Under the pieces are notes generated by a model. The model searched no databases, was not told where the DNA came from, and saw only the letters and a program-made list of their open reading frames with translations. This document shows positions 1 to 12,616 of a stretch of 64,000 bases of DNA, in pieces. A program made the translations under genes and the position numbers. This DNA comes from Sipunculus nudus (taxonomy: Eukaryota; Annelida; Sipuncula; Golfingiida; Sipunculidae), in assembly GCA_026874595.1 (NCBI GenBank), contig CM049313.1, forward strand, positions 55,100,159 through 55,164,158, in the 5' to 3' direction. Numbering within the stretch: position 1 is the stretch's first letter; every line of letters starts with the position of its first letter.

Positions 1-1
1 G

Positions 2-148
2 GGTCTTGTCTTGGGAGTACTGACCACCATGTCTCAGATACCACATATGGCCTACAACAAGGTGCCTGTCGGCTTGTACATCATCGATCGAGGATATGAT
101 ATCTGCTGTCTAATCATCGGAGCATGTGTTATGGATCTTGTGACTGGT
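2..148 (+). CDS. possible 3'-terminal coding exon, unidentified protein, cut by window edge
   Basis: A frame is open from base 2 to a TAA at 146-148 and encodes 48 residues. They include the stretch MAYNKVPVGLYIIDRGYD and then a hydrophobic run (CCLIIGACVMDLVTG) that ends the protein. The composition is mixed and not repeat-like, and the hydrophobic run could be a membrane segment. I do not recognise the family. The 5' part lies outside the window and no splice acceptor can be fixed, so this may be chance: an open frame of 48 codons is not rare in this DNA. If real, it is the tail of a plus-strand gene that ends about 18 kb from the end of FAM221B. Confidence 0.3.
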
Positions 149-2420
149 TAATTCTTAATTACACTCTTTGTCTCATAAACACATGGATGCACATACAAAC
201 ACTACTACAGTCAATGGAAGAAAACGTGGATCATATTGAGAACTGGATTTTTTGGAGATGCCCTGAGATAATTACAGAATCACAAGCAGATACAGTCTTT
301 TTTTTTAATTTTCAAACTCCAATATTCACCACCCAAGGATGTTGTGTGTTAACACATTGAACAATGAGCACACACAGACTTAACACACAGAAGCAGCTTC
401 AGGCAGAATACGCTTATTATTATCCTTCACACATTTCCAATGTGGAGAACTGGTTCATCATTTTTCAGTACAGTGTATGAGTGTATAATGACTTTTGAGT
501 ACCCTTTGACACAATAGATTAATTCTTTGTATCATTCTGTCTTCTTTTGGCACAACTTAAAGCCATAACAGTAATAAATATTACTTTTTTTGAGGCAATT
601 TAACAGTGATTAATTAAAGAACTCTTTCTGGCAAAGTGAACCTTGTGAGAATGCATGCCAGATAAAATCAGTTAAAAGCCAGATATTGACCTTTAGTAAG
701 TTGCATTAGGACTTACAATCATTCAGGACTTGGTCATTCATAAACACACACAAAATATCTGAAAGGTGCTAAAATGCATTTATTATGTCATGCGAATCGT
801 GGTGTCATGTATGAGTGTTTTTGGCCTTAGGTATCTTTCTGTTTCAAGTTCTCATTGTTGCATTTTTACATTACACTTTTATTTGGATACATCATGGGAT
901 CAGATATTTATAATTTTTGCATTATGCAAACCATGTTGATTGTTATAATACTATTGTTGGTTAACTGTAATGACTGTTATATGAGATAGTAATATAATTT
1001 CCTCAGTTGGTATATATATTAGCCATAAATAATTCAATTTTAAAAGTGGAGCTTTCTTTTATTTGATTAAAATATATATATTTTATTTTATATTTTATAT
1101 GGTTGTGGTACTCGGTAACTTGTGTAGAGTTGCAGATATACGAGTTATTATGAGATGACCATTAAATAAGCATGATTTTGAAAATAATTAGATGCACTTG
1201 AGAAAGATAATAAAGCTTAAATCAGGGTTAAGACTAGGTCACTGCAGAAAGTACAGAGACTTTGACTGAAGTCAATCAGAGCATTAAAGATATTCTTCAG
1301 AGATCTGCCAATAAATCAAAGCTGATGTATAATGATAATGATATGAATGTAGCCATGCAAAGTACAAATTACAAGGAGGACCTGAACATCACAACCACTC
1401 ATGCTTATATAAAACACTGCCTGTGTTTTGGTTTACCTAGAGATGTTCAGTCAGGGTTTTTCTTTACATGTTAGAATCATTTGCATAAATAGAGCTTAGG
1501 TCATAAAGAAATAGGACATATTTGCATATGTGTTTGATCTCCTCTGTGTGTCAGCCTGAGAGGTTTATTGAACCATTGGACTTTTGAAGGCTGGTAAACT
1601 TTAACTATCGCGTAAACTGGGAAACACTAGTCATACATCAGTACGCAGTTATTAATAATATTATAACAGGAATTAAAAAAGGCACAGAGCTAGCATGACC
1701 AGTACTTATAGAATATTCCCTGACAAATGGATCAGATGGATTTGGATATGTGTCAGGGAGTTAGTTCTTTGTTATGACTAAAAGCAAATCCCATAAAGTA
1801 AGCATCTCTTACCTTAGATATTGAGTCAGGTTATGCTTTCAGGGGGAAAATGGACTATAAATCTTATAGAGCTTCAATTGGTCTAATGCAATGTGTAAAA
1901 CTTTTTATACAAAGAAACTTTGTCAGACCTTTTGCACCTGCAATCCTGCTCATTTTGTGCGTCCAGTTGGAAGGTCACTGTCATGGTACACCATTTATAA
2001 ATAACAAGCCGTGCATGTCTTTTGTCAGGAGGCTATACCATCACAATTAAGAACTTGTTCAGTGGGAATTAGTTTCAGGATGTAGACTGAGACACCCATG
2101 TGTCACTCTTTAATGCAGTACTTAAGACAGTGTGTAACTTGAATATAAACTCATATTGAAGTTTTATAAAGATTGCTTTGTTAAACTCTCTCAGAAGAAA
2201 AGCTGATAAAACCAGCCACTGCCTTATTTGTTTGTTTCAGGTCATCAGATCTACATAACACATTCCAGTATGAGGGCATTTAATTCATAGGAATAAGCAT
2301 TGACCTATTTTTCTGTATCATTCTTTACCCATTAATGTTGTTCTTGTCTTTAGTCTTTGTATATATTAAAGAGACTATATTTTTATGGCATTTGGGAAAC
2401 ATGCATATCTTTAGTGTGTT
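149..2420. other. AT-rich stretch without a supported gene
   Basis: No exon, RNA gene or recognisable element was seen. The short open frames have no family resemblance and no convincing splice sites. If the frame ending at 148 is real, part of this could be its 3' untranslated region. Confidence 0.5.
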
Positions 2421-2421
2421 T

Positions 2422-2424
<3 letters not shown>

Positions 2425-2506
<82 letters not shown>

Positions 2507-2528
2507 GTTTTTTCTTTAGTCTGTGTTA

Positions 2529-2580
<52 letters not shown>
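2425..2580. repeat. (AT)n microsatellite, two blocks
   Basis: Alternating TA runs at about 2425-2507 and 2529-2580 are separated by a short T-rich unique segment. The open frame here that reads as repeated Tyr-Ile is only the translation of this repeat. Confidence 0.95.
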
Positions 2581-2584
<4 letters not shown>

Positions 2585-2861
2585 GGCATTATGAGCACAC
2601 ATTGTGATTTATGTGTTCATGGAAATAGTGCCTTGAGAGAAAGTAGATCTTTAGCAACATTATTTTGGTAATTTATTATTTCATTATTGGGAGAATGATT
2701 TCATTTTTTAATGATTAGAATATTTTCAGGTTCTGCATTTGATTGGAATAAATAAAGTACTCATGTTAAAGAAACCCAAGTTTTCTTGTTTGTAATTAAA
2801 AATTACACATAATTGATTTATTTTGAAATAACAAGCATGGTTAAAGAAATAGTTCTGTTGA

Positions 2862-2879
2862 CCCCCCCCCCCCCCCCCC
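2862..2879. repeat. poly-C tract
   Basis: Eighteen consecutive C residues. Similar C runs occur at about 3352-3362, 6875-6897, 39621-39632, 45782-45795 and 46077-46099, so they recur across the window. Confidence 0.9.
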
Positions 2880-3467
2880 GAAACCATCATAACACCCAGT
2901 TTTGAGTCTATGCATGCTAAATAATAGTGGCATAAGGTTGCATCCATGGCTAAAACCACCCTTAAATTTATAAACAAACCAAAAGTAGTTTTGTAAAGTC
3001 ATACGAGTCCCGTATGTACACTCGAGGCATGTACAATGATTAGGAGCATTGTACTAGGTATAAAATTGTATATATACTTTGTGGTCATTTATGATTATAA
3101 AACAAGTGGATTAATTTCAGTTGAGCCAGTGACCTTGGCAGGGAGGATATTTTAAAGCACATTGCATGGATCACCATCAAAAGTCCCTCAGTGTCCTCAA
3201 GATCCCTCTCTCCAAACATAACTTAAATCAGGGGTAGATTAATGGGACAGTTTACCCATCCCCTATCCCTTTTTACACGAACAATCTGGATAATAAAATG
3301 ATGCACAGCAGCAAAACAGCGCCACATTTTGTCTCTTGCCATTTACCAATCCCCCCCCCCCCGGAAAAAAGTTTGACAAGCACAACCTAAATTTTAAAAG
3401 TTACAGAACCACCACAGGAATTCTATCAGAGCTTACACTGATATTTCATTTCCTTTCAAACATACAG

Positions 3468-3836
3468 GCCCCTGTGGTAAAGGGCAGGGCACAAGACTCA
3501 AAGCCAGTAGATCACGAGTTTGAATCTCGGCCGAGCTAGGTGGTAAGATTTTCACGGTCAGTCCCTATCTAAGGTGAGCGCTCTGCAGGCTTAGTGAAAG
3601 GCTGTGCCCAAAGACTGTGTTTCATTCACGGACTAGTGCACCTTTCAGGGGTTCCTTGGTAGTATGACCCAGCAATCGGCTCTACAAACCCATGTCCTAC
3701 AGGCACAGTTGTCACCAGGTCTGGTTAACACCTGGATGTAAGCATGAGAGGAAGTTGTGCTACTGCCTTGTGGTGGCATCCGGAATGGAATCTGCAAGTG
3801 TAAATACTAGCAATAAAAAAGGAGGCGGTTACCTAC
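3468..3836 (+). repeat. tRNA-derived SINE, full-length copy
   Basis: The head has an A-box-like TGGTAAAGGGCAGGG and a B-box-like GAGTTTGAATC at 3516-3526, spaced as in the internal RNA polymerase III promoter of tRNA genes. About 300 bp of body follow, ending in an A-rich run and a GGAGGCGGTTACCTAC tail. A related copy lies on the other strand at 12241-12616, and a truncated relative is at 56400-56662. The dispersed copies, the length of about 370 bp and the tail argue for a retroposed SINE rather than a functional tRNA gene. No cloverleaf can be folded with confidence. Confidence 0.75.
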
Positions 3837-5286
3837 AACACAAAAGAAATAGGAATTATAGATACGATTAATTATCTTTCATCCAAAATGCATAGTTTTC
3901 ATTTTACTCTCCAAACACTTTCAACAGTTTCTAAAGTGATGCTATATCGGTTTAATTGCTGCTTTTTCCACAGTCCTTTCAAATATAACCACTAATTATA
4001 CAAAATTTTCCTGCACCAAAGCATTGTTGACGATGGATAAATCCAGTTATAAATTATATTTCTATGGAATATTCAAAACACTGCTAACAGTTGAAAAGTA
4101 CTTCTCATACATGTGTACCAAATAAAAACTTCACAAGCATTTCAACAATAAATCAGCAGTAGAATCAGGTCGACATGGAGGAATTTAAGGAGAAGAAAGA
4201 AAATGCAAATAAAGTTTTAATCTTGGTTATAATAGCATAGAAGGCGAGAGTAATTTTATGATAGAATGTCCTTTGTAAAATGATCTATGCTATATAATAT
4301 ATGAGGAAAGATATGATACAACCATATAAATATAACTTTAAAAGAATGTTTTATTTTGAAAATGTTAGAAATTTCAAATTTAGCAGCTTTTATTTTGTAT
4401 GGCTGTATAAGAAGATAAGAAATGTAAGAAAAATGAAATTTATGGCACCACTTTATGGCAAAACGGAAATTTAGAAATGATTTTTCTTGTCATTGTTTTT
4501 TTTTCTTTTTCATACAGAAGTAATTATTAGTATTTTATGTTACTATGAATGCAGAGGTATTGTAAGAATTTGTTTGTTGTTGTTATGGAATATTGAATGT
4601 ATATAGTGGGAAGTTTGGGCTGGAGGCCTCTATTCCCGAGTATACTCTTTACTTTACTTACTTACTTGATGATGGGATAAATTTGACTTTTTATATGAAC
4701 CGTTTCATAAATGGTCTCATATTTTGCATCCTCCCATCGAGTTGGAAGAATTCCAGATATTTAGCAAAACCGGAAAATTAGAAAAAAATGTCCCCTCCTC
4801 GTGCCACAATTTAGTCCCTCGGTAAAAAGAACAATTTTGTTTCTGGCGTGGCCTTAATGACAAATAATGCTCAGTGGCCACAAGCCAGGCCAAACATTCC
4901 TGTTCCTTATCACTCCTAAGTGAGAGGGGATTTCCTGTCCACCGTGGATATATAGGGCACCTGCATGTTATATGCAAGGTTCATGATCACTTGCCTTGCT
5001 AATTTTACCGCCACCAATCTCCAGTTATCTGTCAATAAAGCTGAAAGCTGTATAAATTAACAACCATTTTTTTTCTTGTTTGCCCGTTTGTCGACGAAAT
5101 TAAATCTCAAATAATATGCATTCAACATCAGAGGTGTAGGCAGGATTCAGCAAAGAGGAGTTTTGGATTATTAGGCATACCCGCTTGAAAAAAGGTGCAC
5201 ACGCACAGTATATGTTAAAATCCTTTAAAATTTTAAATTCAGACAAGAATCAGCCCAGATCTTCAATATTCTGGTCCTGGTAACAT
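3837..5286. other. no gene or clear element seen
   Basis: AT-rich sequence with scattered short open frames and no splice-bounded frame that resembles a protein family. Confidence 0.4.
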
Positions 5287-7610
5287 TTTAGCTCAGCTGA
5301 CCATAAGTCATCTGAGCTATATTCGTGGTCCATTGTCCGTCGTCCGTCTTGCCGTCCGTCCGTCTGTCCGTAGATGTGGTACGTTTTGAAACTGTAAGAC
5401 CTATGAATCCAAAATTCAGCATACAGTTAGATGTCCCCAAGGTCTCCTACCAAGCTGAAAACTGGGTCTTTGCGACTTAGTTCCTTTTAGAAATTAAGAA
5501 AAACCTCAAATTTTTATTAAAAACCTATTTTCACACTTCAGGACTGCCTAATATCGAAACCACTCATCTATTTTTCTTCATATTTACCATAAACATTCCT
5601 CTATATATTTCCTATGTACATGCCAGAAATTTGGTCTGTATTATATAATTTAAAAAGTTATGGGCTCAAACATAATTCAGTTTGTAAAAAATCAGGAAAG
5701 ATATTTGATCACTTAACACAAAACCTGTAAAACCTAAGGACTTTTTTTCCAGTAATATAACTTTAATTAATCAAAAATTAAATGTATACCTAAAATCAGA
5801 TCAAAATCTTTTAAAATTTTTTAAATATTAGCAAAAATAAAAAATTGGTACCTTAAATTTTGCCCAACTTTGGCCATGGGACGTTTTTTTCCTGTAAGTA
5901 CTGTGGATTTAATTTTCACAGCATGTCAAAATAAGGCTTTAATCTGTTAAAATCTGAAATTTGAAAATAAAAGCTGCAAAATTAGGCTAGTTATTGAATT
6001 TTTTTTTAGGCTCTTGTTGTATTCCCTTACATTGTCAAGCGGTCCACTTTGGTCACTGTTGGTCATTCAGTGCAGCTCTCTATGCTCCCCAGGCTGTTGG
6101 CATTATGTTAGATGTCCCCAAGATCTCCTACCAAGCCGAAAACTGGGTCTTTGCGACTTCGTTCCTTTAAGAAATTATGGAAAAACCTCAATTTGTTATT
6201 AAAAACCTGTTTTCACACTTCAGGACTGCCTAATATCGAAACTACTCATCTGTTTTTCCTCATATTTACCATAAATATTCCTCTATATATTTCCTATGTA
6301 CATGCCAGAAATTAAGTCTGTATTATATAATTTAAAAAAGTTATGGGCTCAAACATAATGCATTTTGTAAAAAATCAAGAAAGATATTTGATCACTTAAC
6401 ATAAAACCTGTTAAAGCTAAGGACTTTTTTCCAGTAATATAACTTTAATTAATCTAAAATTAAATTGTATATCCAAAATTCGATCAAAATCTTTTAAATT
6501 TTTTAAAATATTAGCAAAAATACAAAATTGATACCTTAAATTTTGCCAAACTTTGGCCACGGCATGTTATTTTTTTTTTCCTTTAAGTACTGTGGATTTA
6601 ATTTTCACAGCATGTACACACAAGGATTTAATCTGAAATTTGAAAATAAAAGCTGCAAAATAAGGCTAGTTATTGATTTTTTAGGCTCTTGTTGTATTCC
6701 CTTACATTGTCAAGCAGTCCACTTTGGTCACTTTAGGTCATTCAGTGGAGCTCTCTATGCTCCCCAGGCTGTTGGCATAATGTTATGTAATCCCATCACT
6801 AATGCAAGCCATCTCTCCACTGGGTTGAGCTTGATCAGGCTGTCTGCAGTTAATACCACATGGAGCCTTTTTCTCCCCCCCCCCCCCCCCCCCCCCCACC
6901 CCATTCTGTTGACAGACCTGTACTATGAACTTGATGAATCTTATAATTAACATTTTTTTCGGCAACGAGCAGTAACAAAAAAGACCCCTCCCCAACCTAC
7001 CCCTTCAATACACAGGCCTAATAAACAAGATGAATCTTATAATTTTAATGTTAAATAAATTCTTTTTGATGAGACTTGGACAATTTTGATATTAAAAAAA
7101 AAATGTTCAGGAATTTAATCCTAATTTTCAAATGTGATAAAATATTAGGATCCAATGTCAGTGCTAACTGACAAGATTTAAGAAGATATATATACTTTGT
7201 ACCATTTCATTCATATCTCTTAAAGTTGGCGGGGCCTAGGTGTGAATAAAACTGTTAACTTAGTATTAAAATTAGCAATATTGGTCAAACTTTGTTTGAT
7301 TAATCTTTAACCCATATGGCCATATATTTATCTTTTGAAAACTTAATTACCTTCACACAATTTTTTTTTATGAAATGTTACTTTTATATAACACTTACCG
7401 TAGGCCCATAATTTCCCTTGGTGCATCACTAAATGGCTTAGCTCATGTCCATTATTCTATAATTTACAGAGTTTCATTTTAGCTGGGCCATTTTCTCATA
7501 GCTTTTCAAATGAAAATATACATGAAAAACCAAAAGAAATAAAAATATTTTGCAGTTACTAATATTTTCCAAAATTCAGCTGAGCGATGTGACCAATGGG
7601 TCCCTTGTTT
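5287..7610 (+). mobile_element. AGCTCAGCTGA-ended non-autonomous element, copy 1, with duplicated core
   Basis: The left end is TTTTAGCTCAGCTGA. It is followed by GAGCTATATTCGTGGTCC and a run of CCGTC/TCCG motifs at about 5336-5370. The right end is TTCAGCTGAGCGATGTGACC and then GGGTCCCTTGTTT. The two ends form a short imperfect inverted repeat (GCTCAGCTGA). Two other copies in the window share both ends and the interior. A core of about 680 bp is repeated head to tail, at about 5427-6110 and 6111-6785. No transposase is encoded. The family has the look of a foldback or non-autonomous DNA transposon; its superfamily is not resolved. Confidence 0.7.
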
Positions 7611-8060
7611 ATATACAAAACAAGAGAAACGGTTACCACTGCATAAATGAGAACTGAGAGGGAGTGAAATATTTTAAATCATTCACACAATTTGTTCCCA
7701 GTCTTTATTCGTGTATAATTCAATCAACTTCAGTTTCTTATATTAATGTGTCAGAGTAGAACTCCTTTTATATCTATACTTACGTGCAGGTGAAAGAATA
7801 CATCAATTAAACACGAGTCATAATTTCATTTCTTTAAAAAGTTACTCAAGTACTATATTTTTTAGTGGTAATCCTGTTTGAATTGGAGAAAACTTTTATC
7901 AATGTTACATGCAAAATCGGGAGGTGCCGGGTCTTGGCCCCTTCGGTAACCTGCCCTGGCTAGTGGCTAATCCCCTGCCACGCAAAAGAATGTGGGTCCT
8001 TTCTTATTTTGGATGACCTGATAATATTTTTTAATTTATCTTATTTGCAAGTTTGTGGTT
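7611..8060. other. spacer between two copies of the same repeat family
   Basis: AT-rich, with no gene seen. It separates two elements of the same family that lie in the same orientation. Confidence 0.4.
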
Positions 8061-10694
8061 TTTTAGCTCAGCTGACTATAAGTCATCTGAGCTATAGTCG
8101 TGGTCCATTGTCCGTCGTCCGTCCGTCTGTCCGTCCGTCCGTCCGTCCGTCCGTCCGTAGATGTGGCACGTTTTGAAACCGTAAGACCTAGGAATAAAAA
8201 ATTCGGCATAATGTTAGATGTCCCCAAGATCTCCTACCAAGCCGAAAACTGGGTCTTTGCGACTTCGTTCCTTTTAGAAATTAAGGAAAAACCTCATTTT
8301 TTTCTTAAAAACCTATTTTTACACTTCAGGACTGCCTAATATCAAAACCACTCATCTGTTTTTCATCATATTTACCATAATTATTCCTCTATATAGTTCC
8401 TATGTACATGCCAGAAATTATGTCTGTATTATGTAAATTTAAAAAGTTATGGGCCCAAACATAATGCATTGTGTAAAAAATCAGGAAAGATATTTGATCA
8501 CTTAACACAAAATATGTTTAAGCTATAAACTTTTTTTCCAGTAATATAACTTTAATTAATCAAAATTAAATTGTATACCCAAAATTAGATCAAAATCTTT
8601 TAAAATTTTTAAAATATTAACAAAAATAAAAAATTGGTACCTTAAATTTTGCCAAACTTTGACTATGGCACGTTTTTTTCCTGTAAGTACTGTGGATTTA
8701 ATTTTCTAAGCATGTTTTTTTTAGCATTTTGTCTGTAAAAACCAAAAATTTGAAACCAGTTGATCAAAAACTGTAGATTTTATTCAAGTTTTCAAGCACC
8801 ATGTAACATATTTTTTACATCAAGCTAGTGTCATGCAGTTTGCAAGTGCTCAGCTCCCCAGCTTCAGCTCTCAGTTCCTAAAATTTGGCATGCAATTAGA
8901 TGTCTCAAAAATCCCCTACCATGCCAAGAATTTGGTCACTAGGACTTAATACCTTCGAGATATTAATGAAAAACGTCATTTTTCCATTAAAAACCCATTG
9001 TTACACTTCAAGACTGCCTAATATCAAAACCACTGATCTGACTTTAATCATATATAATATACATATTTTTCTATACATTCTCTATGAACATGCCAGAAAT
9101 GATGTCAGTATTGCGTAATTGTTTTAAGTTATGGGCCCAAACATAATGCACTTTGTAAAAAATCAAGAAAAATATTTACTCCCTTAACAAGAGGATTGCT
9201 GAAGCTAGAGATTTTTTGTCAGAGATGGAACATTATTTAATCAAGATTCAATTGAATACCCAAAATTTGTTCTGAATTTTTCAAATTTTATAAGTTATTA
9301 GTATAAATATAAAATTAGTACCTTAAATTTTGCCCAACTTTGACCATGGCATGTTTGTTTCATGTGAGCAATGTTGATATAATTTTCATATCATGCAAAC
9401 ATAAAGATTTCAACTTTTTAGTTTAAAAAGCTGAAAGAAATTGGCCAAAAATTGTAGCTTTTATTAATGTTTTTATGAGACCATGTCAGACCTTGGCTCT
9501 CTGGAGCACCTCTTGAGTCACCTGTATGTTGACCTTGTTGAACTTTCAGCAAATTATGCATGCTTGAGGCGAGTCATAAACTGGGGCTCCAGGCAGCTTA
9601 TTATATAATGGCCAGCCACAGTTGATCCAGGTGTCCAACCCAACTCATCTAGTAGTTTTAACAAACAACATAACAATAAACAATAAATTAATAAATTTTT
9701 ATTGGTTTTTAATAACAAATTAAAGAAAAATAGAAAAGGAATTTGTTAGTTGATAATACAGGAAATTAACTTGCAGTTACTGATGATATAAGAATCTTGT
9801 ATCGATGTGTAGAATGTCACGTATTCCAAATAACACCATGCAGTCACCTATGGTATTTTTCAGTTCAATTTTAATGATAAAAAAGTAAATCATATTATTC
9901 ATTACTAATCATTAGGGATCATATGAAGGAAATTAATGATAGACAATGATGCAGTTGATAATATTATTATTTAGATTCCTACTGTGTCTATAGTTAGTAC
10001 ATTGATGTGAAATTAGTCCAAAGTGAATATATTACATTTTTTTTTAATATAAATAAAAGCCATAAAACCAGGTACTTATGATCATTATTTAAATGTGTGA
10101 ATTTTGTATATTCTGGATTCTCAACATCATTGTTTGGTGAAAACTGAATAAATACCAGACATGGTGCGAATACTTTGCAATTGTATTTAAACATGAATAT
10201 GAATATGTACTCCATTATAAAATTTCTTTCATAAGAATGGGAATTCAGGTAAAAATGAAAGTATATGAATACCAGTGCAAATACTTTCAAAATGTATTAA
10301 TGAATGCATTCATGAATATATTCTTTAATATTATTTTAATAATCATTTCAGTCATATTTTATTTGAAAAAATCATAATATTCTCTTATATTTGGGACAAT
10401 ATTTGTAAGTTTTAATAAATAGTTAAACTCTTATATTATATGTTCTGCTTATAAGTTATATGGCCAAGTCAAAATCTGTGTGACAGTTGCACTCCATTTG
10501 TTAATAAAATAAATTAAATTAATCCTCTTTCCTGTCTCCAAAGTACTATCAAAATCATACATAAGCTAAACAACAACAAATCATAATACAGCTTATTTTT
10601 GTTACCACATAAAACCAGCATGTGCCTCATTTCTAAATCATACTTTTTTATCATATATAACAGCTGAGCGCCGTGACCCATAGGTCCCTTGTTT
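8061..10694 (+). mobile_element. AGCTCAGCTGA-ended non-autonomous element, copy 2
   Basis: The left end is TTTTAGCTCAGCTGACTATA, the right end CAGCTGAGCGCCGTGACC followed by AGGTCCCTTGTTT. The TCCG array at about 8112-8157 is longer than in copy 1. The first core (from about 8212) closely matches copy 1. A second, more diverged core starts at about 8880, and the remaining 1.1 kb before the right end is AT-rich and not shared with copy 1. It carries no coding sequence. Confidence 0.65.
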
Positions 10695-11150
10695 GTGGAA
10701 GTGTCCCGCTTCAAGGAATTACCATTATATATAGCATGTCGTCCAAAGGAGAAATCCTTGCCCTTTTACCGAGGATCTTTTAATTTACAAACTGAAAAAA
10801 GCAAATATATATTATTTCTGCAAGAACTAGAATTTAGCCAGATCGACGCTCTTGATCAAATAAATTTTTAAATTATACAGTAATATGATGTAAAACATAT
10901 TGTTTGGTAAGAGTGAGGTAAATGAGATAAATGTAATGTCATTTAAATTTTTGTATTGTTATAATATACAAACAGTATTTCCTTCTTTTTACATTTCAGT
11001 CAATGTGTCAAATAAACTGACTGATTTTTCAGTCTATTTGTAAAATGCCTGAAAATTTCAGTCATTTTATAAAGTGCCTGAGTGAATCAAGCAATTTGTA
11101 AATTGACTGAAAATTTGAGGCAATTTACAAATTGGCTGATTTCACACTTT
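10695..11150. repeat. AT-rich segment with inverted repeat cluster
   Basis: From about 11000 to 11155 the motif ACTGAAAATTT and its variants recur, together with CAATTTGTAAATTG and its near inverse CAATTTACAAATTG. This makes a segment of about 150 bp that can fold on itself. Family unknown. Confidence 0.4.
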
Positions 11151-11462
11151 GACTGTACATCGGACAGTCCTGACCATGATAAGTTCATACTTCATGGCTG
11201 AACATAAATATTTAATTTTTAGTCACATCCAAAAACGAACGTCAAAATATATACATTTGACATTTAATCATTGTCTAATTGCTGGATTAACCCCAAAATA
11301 TAAGAAATGGAATATGGATATCACCTGCATGGGCCAAGCACTGTGAGAGCTGAACAATTCACATGCAGTGAACGAGGTCACAATCAAACTTTTTAGGTTT
11401 GACAGTAGCAAATCATCAAATGCCTTGCTGAATTTGTAGTATGTTAATTGGTCCATGCTGTA

Positions 11463-11730
11463 AAGGGGTTCGTGTTTCCATGTGCGCGTATATATATGTG
11501 CGTATATGCGTGAAATAAAATAGGTGTGTTTCCATGTGCGCGTATATGCGTGAACTGGCAGACGTTTATATTTGTACAGTTGATCGAGTAGGCCTCGTAA
11601 GTTACACAAAAACATGGTGAAGTGACGTCATTTTACCCTGGACCCCTGAGTTCACCAGATCCTATATCCACGCTCCTGTGGCGATTTCAACGCATATATA
11701 CGCTGAGGAACACATGGAAACACCCCTCAA
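11463..11730. mobile_element. candidate MITE with GTGTTTCCATGTG inverted ends
   Basis: The left end AGGGGTTCGTGTTTCCATGTG-like sequence is mirrored at the right end by CACATGGAAACACCCCT. Subterminal GCGCGTATATGCGTGAA on the left is mirrored by TTCAACGCATATATACGC on the right. At about 270 bp and non-coding, it looks like a miniature inverted-repeat element. No clean target duplication was found. Confidence 0.55.
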
Positions 11731-12240
11731 CGGTTTAAATTTTTGCCCGTTGAACGGGCATGGAGGCGAATAGAATAATTAGATGGACACCTGGTCAACG
11801 CTATAGTACAATAGGCTTACAGTCAGCTGATCTAAAAATGTGTGGATTTCATTGTCCCTTAATAAAGATACACAATAATTAGAGACGTATATCTGAATGA
11901 GGTCTTAAGGAACAAGAGCCTTTTATTGATAATCCCCGCAGAGGAGTCAAATATTTGCATGTATACCCTAATCTCTTGATAAAAGTAGACAATAAAAGAA
12001 GATTTAAAAGACTGCTGGACATGACATGAAAGAGTCATCACCAAGGAACGCTTTTTTTTGTTTTATCCGATAATTAAAAGTTTTTCCTTTTGAACTGATT
12101 GACTGTCCGTGGTCAGGTACGATAAGTGGTAACTCGTGCTCTAGTGATTCTAGTCTGCAGTCTTGAAGATACTACAAAAGCAAGCAGGTTACAACGCAAA
12201 ATAAAAATAAAAGTTTTTTTTTTTAATTTTTGTTGATGGA

Positions 12241-12616
12241 GGTATTTACCACCTCCTTTTTTAATGCTAGCTTAAATAAGTATGAGCACCTGCAGAATTT
12301 CATTTCGGTTTAAAAAACAAGGACATGGCAACAGTACTTCCTCTCATTCGATAATCTGTAGTTAACCAGGCCCGGAGATTATTACACTACTATAGCGGGC
12401 CCTGTGTGTACAATCGTGCCCATTACAGGGCAATGCCACTGCGGAACCCCCGAAATAAGCACTTTTTTGTGAGTGAAACACTGCCGTGGTTCACTGCCTT
12501 CCCAAACGAGTCTTCAGAGCGCTCACCCTGGGTTGCATTGTTCAACCGTGAAAAAATCTCTGCTTAGATTTGAACTCGCGATCTCCCGTCCTATACTCCA
12601 CCCCAAGACCACAGAA
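12241..12616 (-). repeat. tRNA-derived SINE, minus-strand copy
   Basis: Reverse orientation of the family seen at 3468-3836. The B-box complement GATTTGAACTC is at 12567-12577, the A-box side contains CCACAGAAG, and the tail complement GGTATTTACCACCTCC is at the low-coordinate end. The body is diverged but aligns over its full length. Confidence 0.7.

Noticed and set aside
2335-2529. Open frame with Tyr-Ile repeats, also at 41271-41453 and 50009-50306
   Set aside because: Translation of (AT)n microsatellites.
3468-3545. A functional tRNA gene
   Set aside because: A-box and B-box motifs are present, but the sequence continues as a ~370-bp repeated element with a tail, and no confident cloverleaf or anticodon loop could be drawn.
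6543-6950. Open frame of 135 codons with a Pro run
   Set aside because: Lies in the AGCTCAGCTGA-ended repeat and crosses a poly-C tract; no family resemblance.
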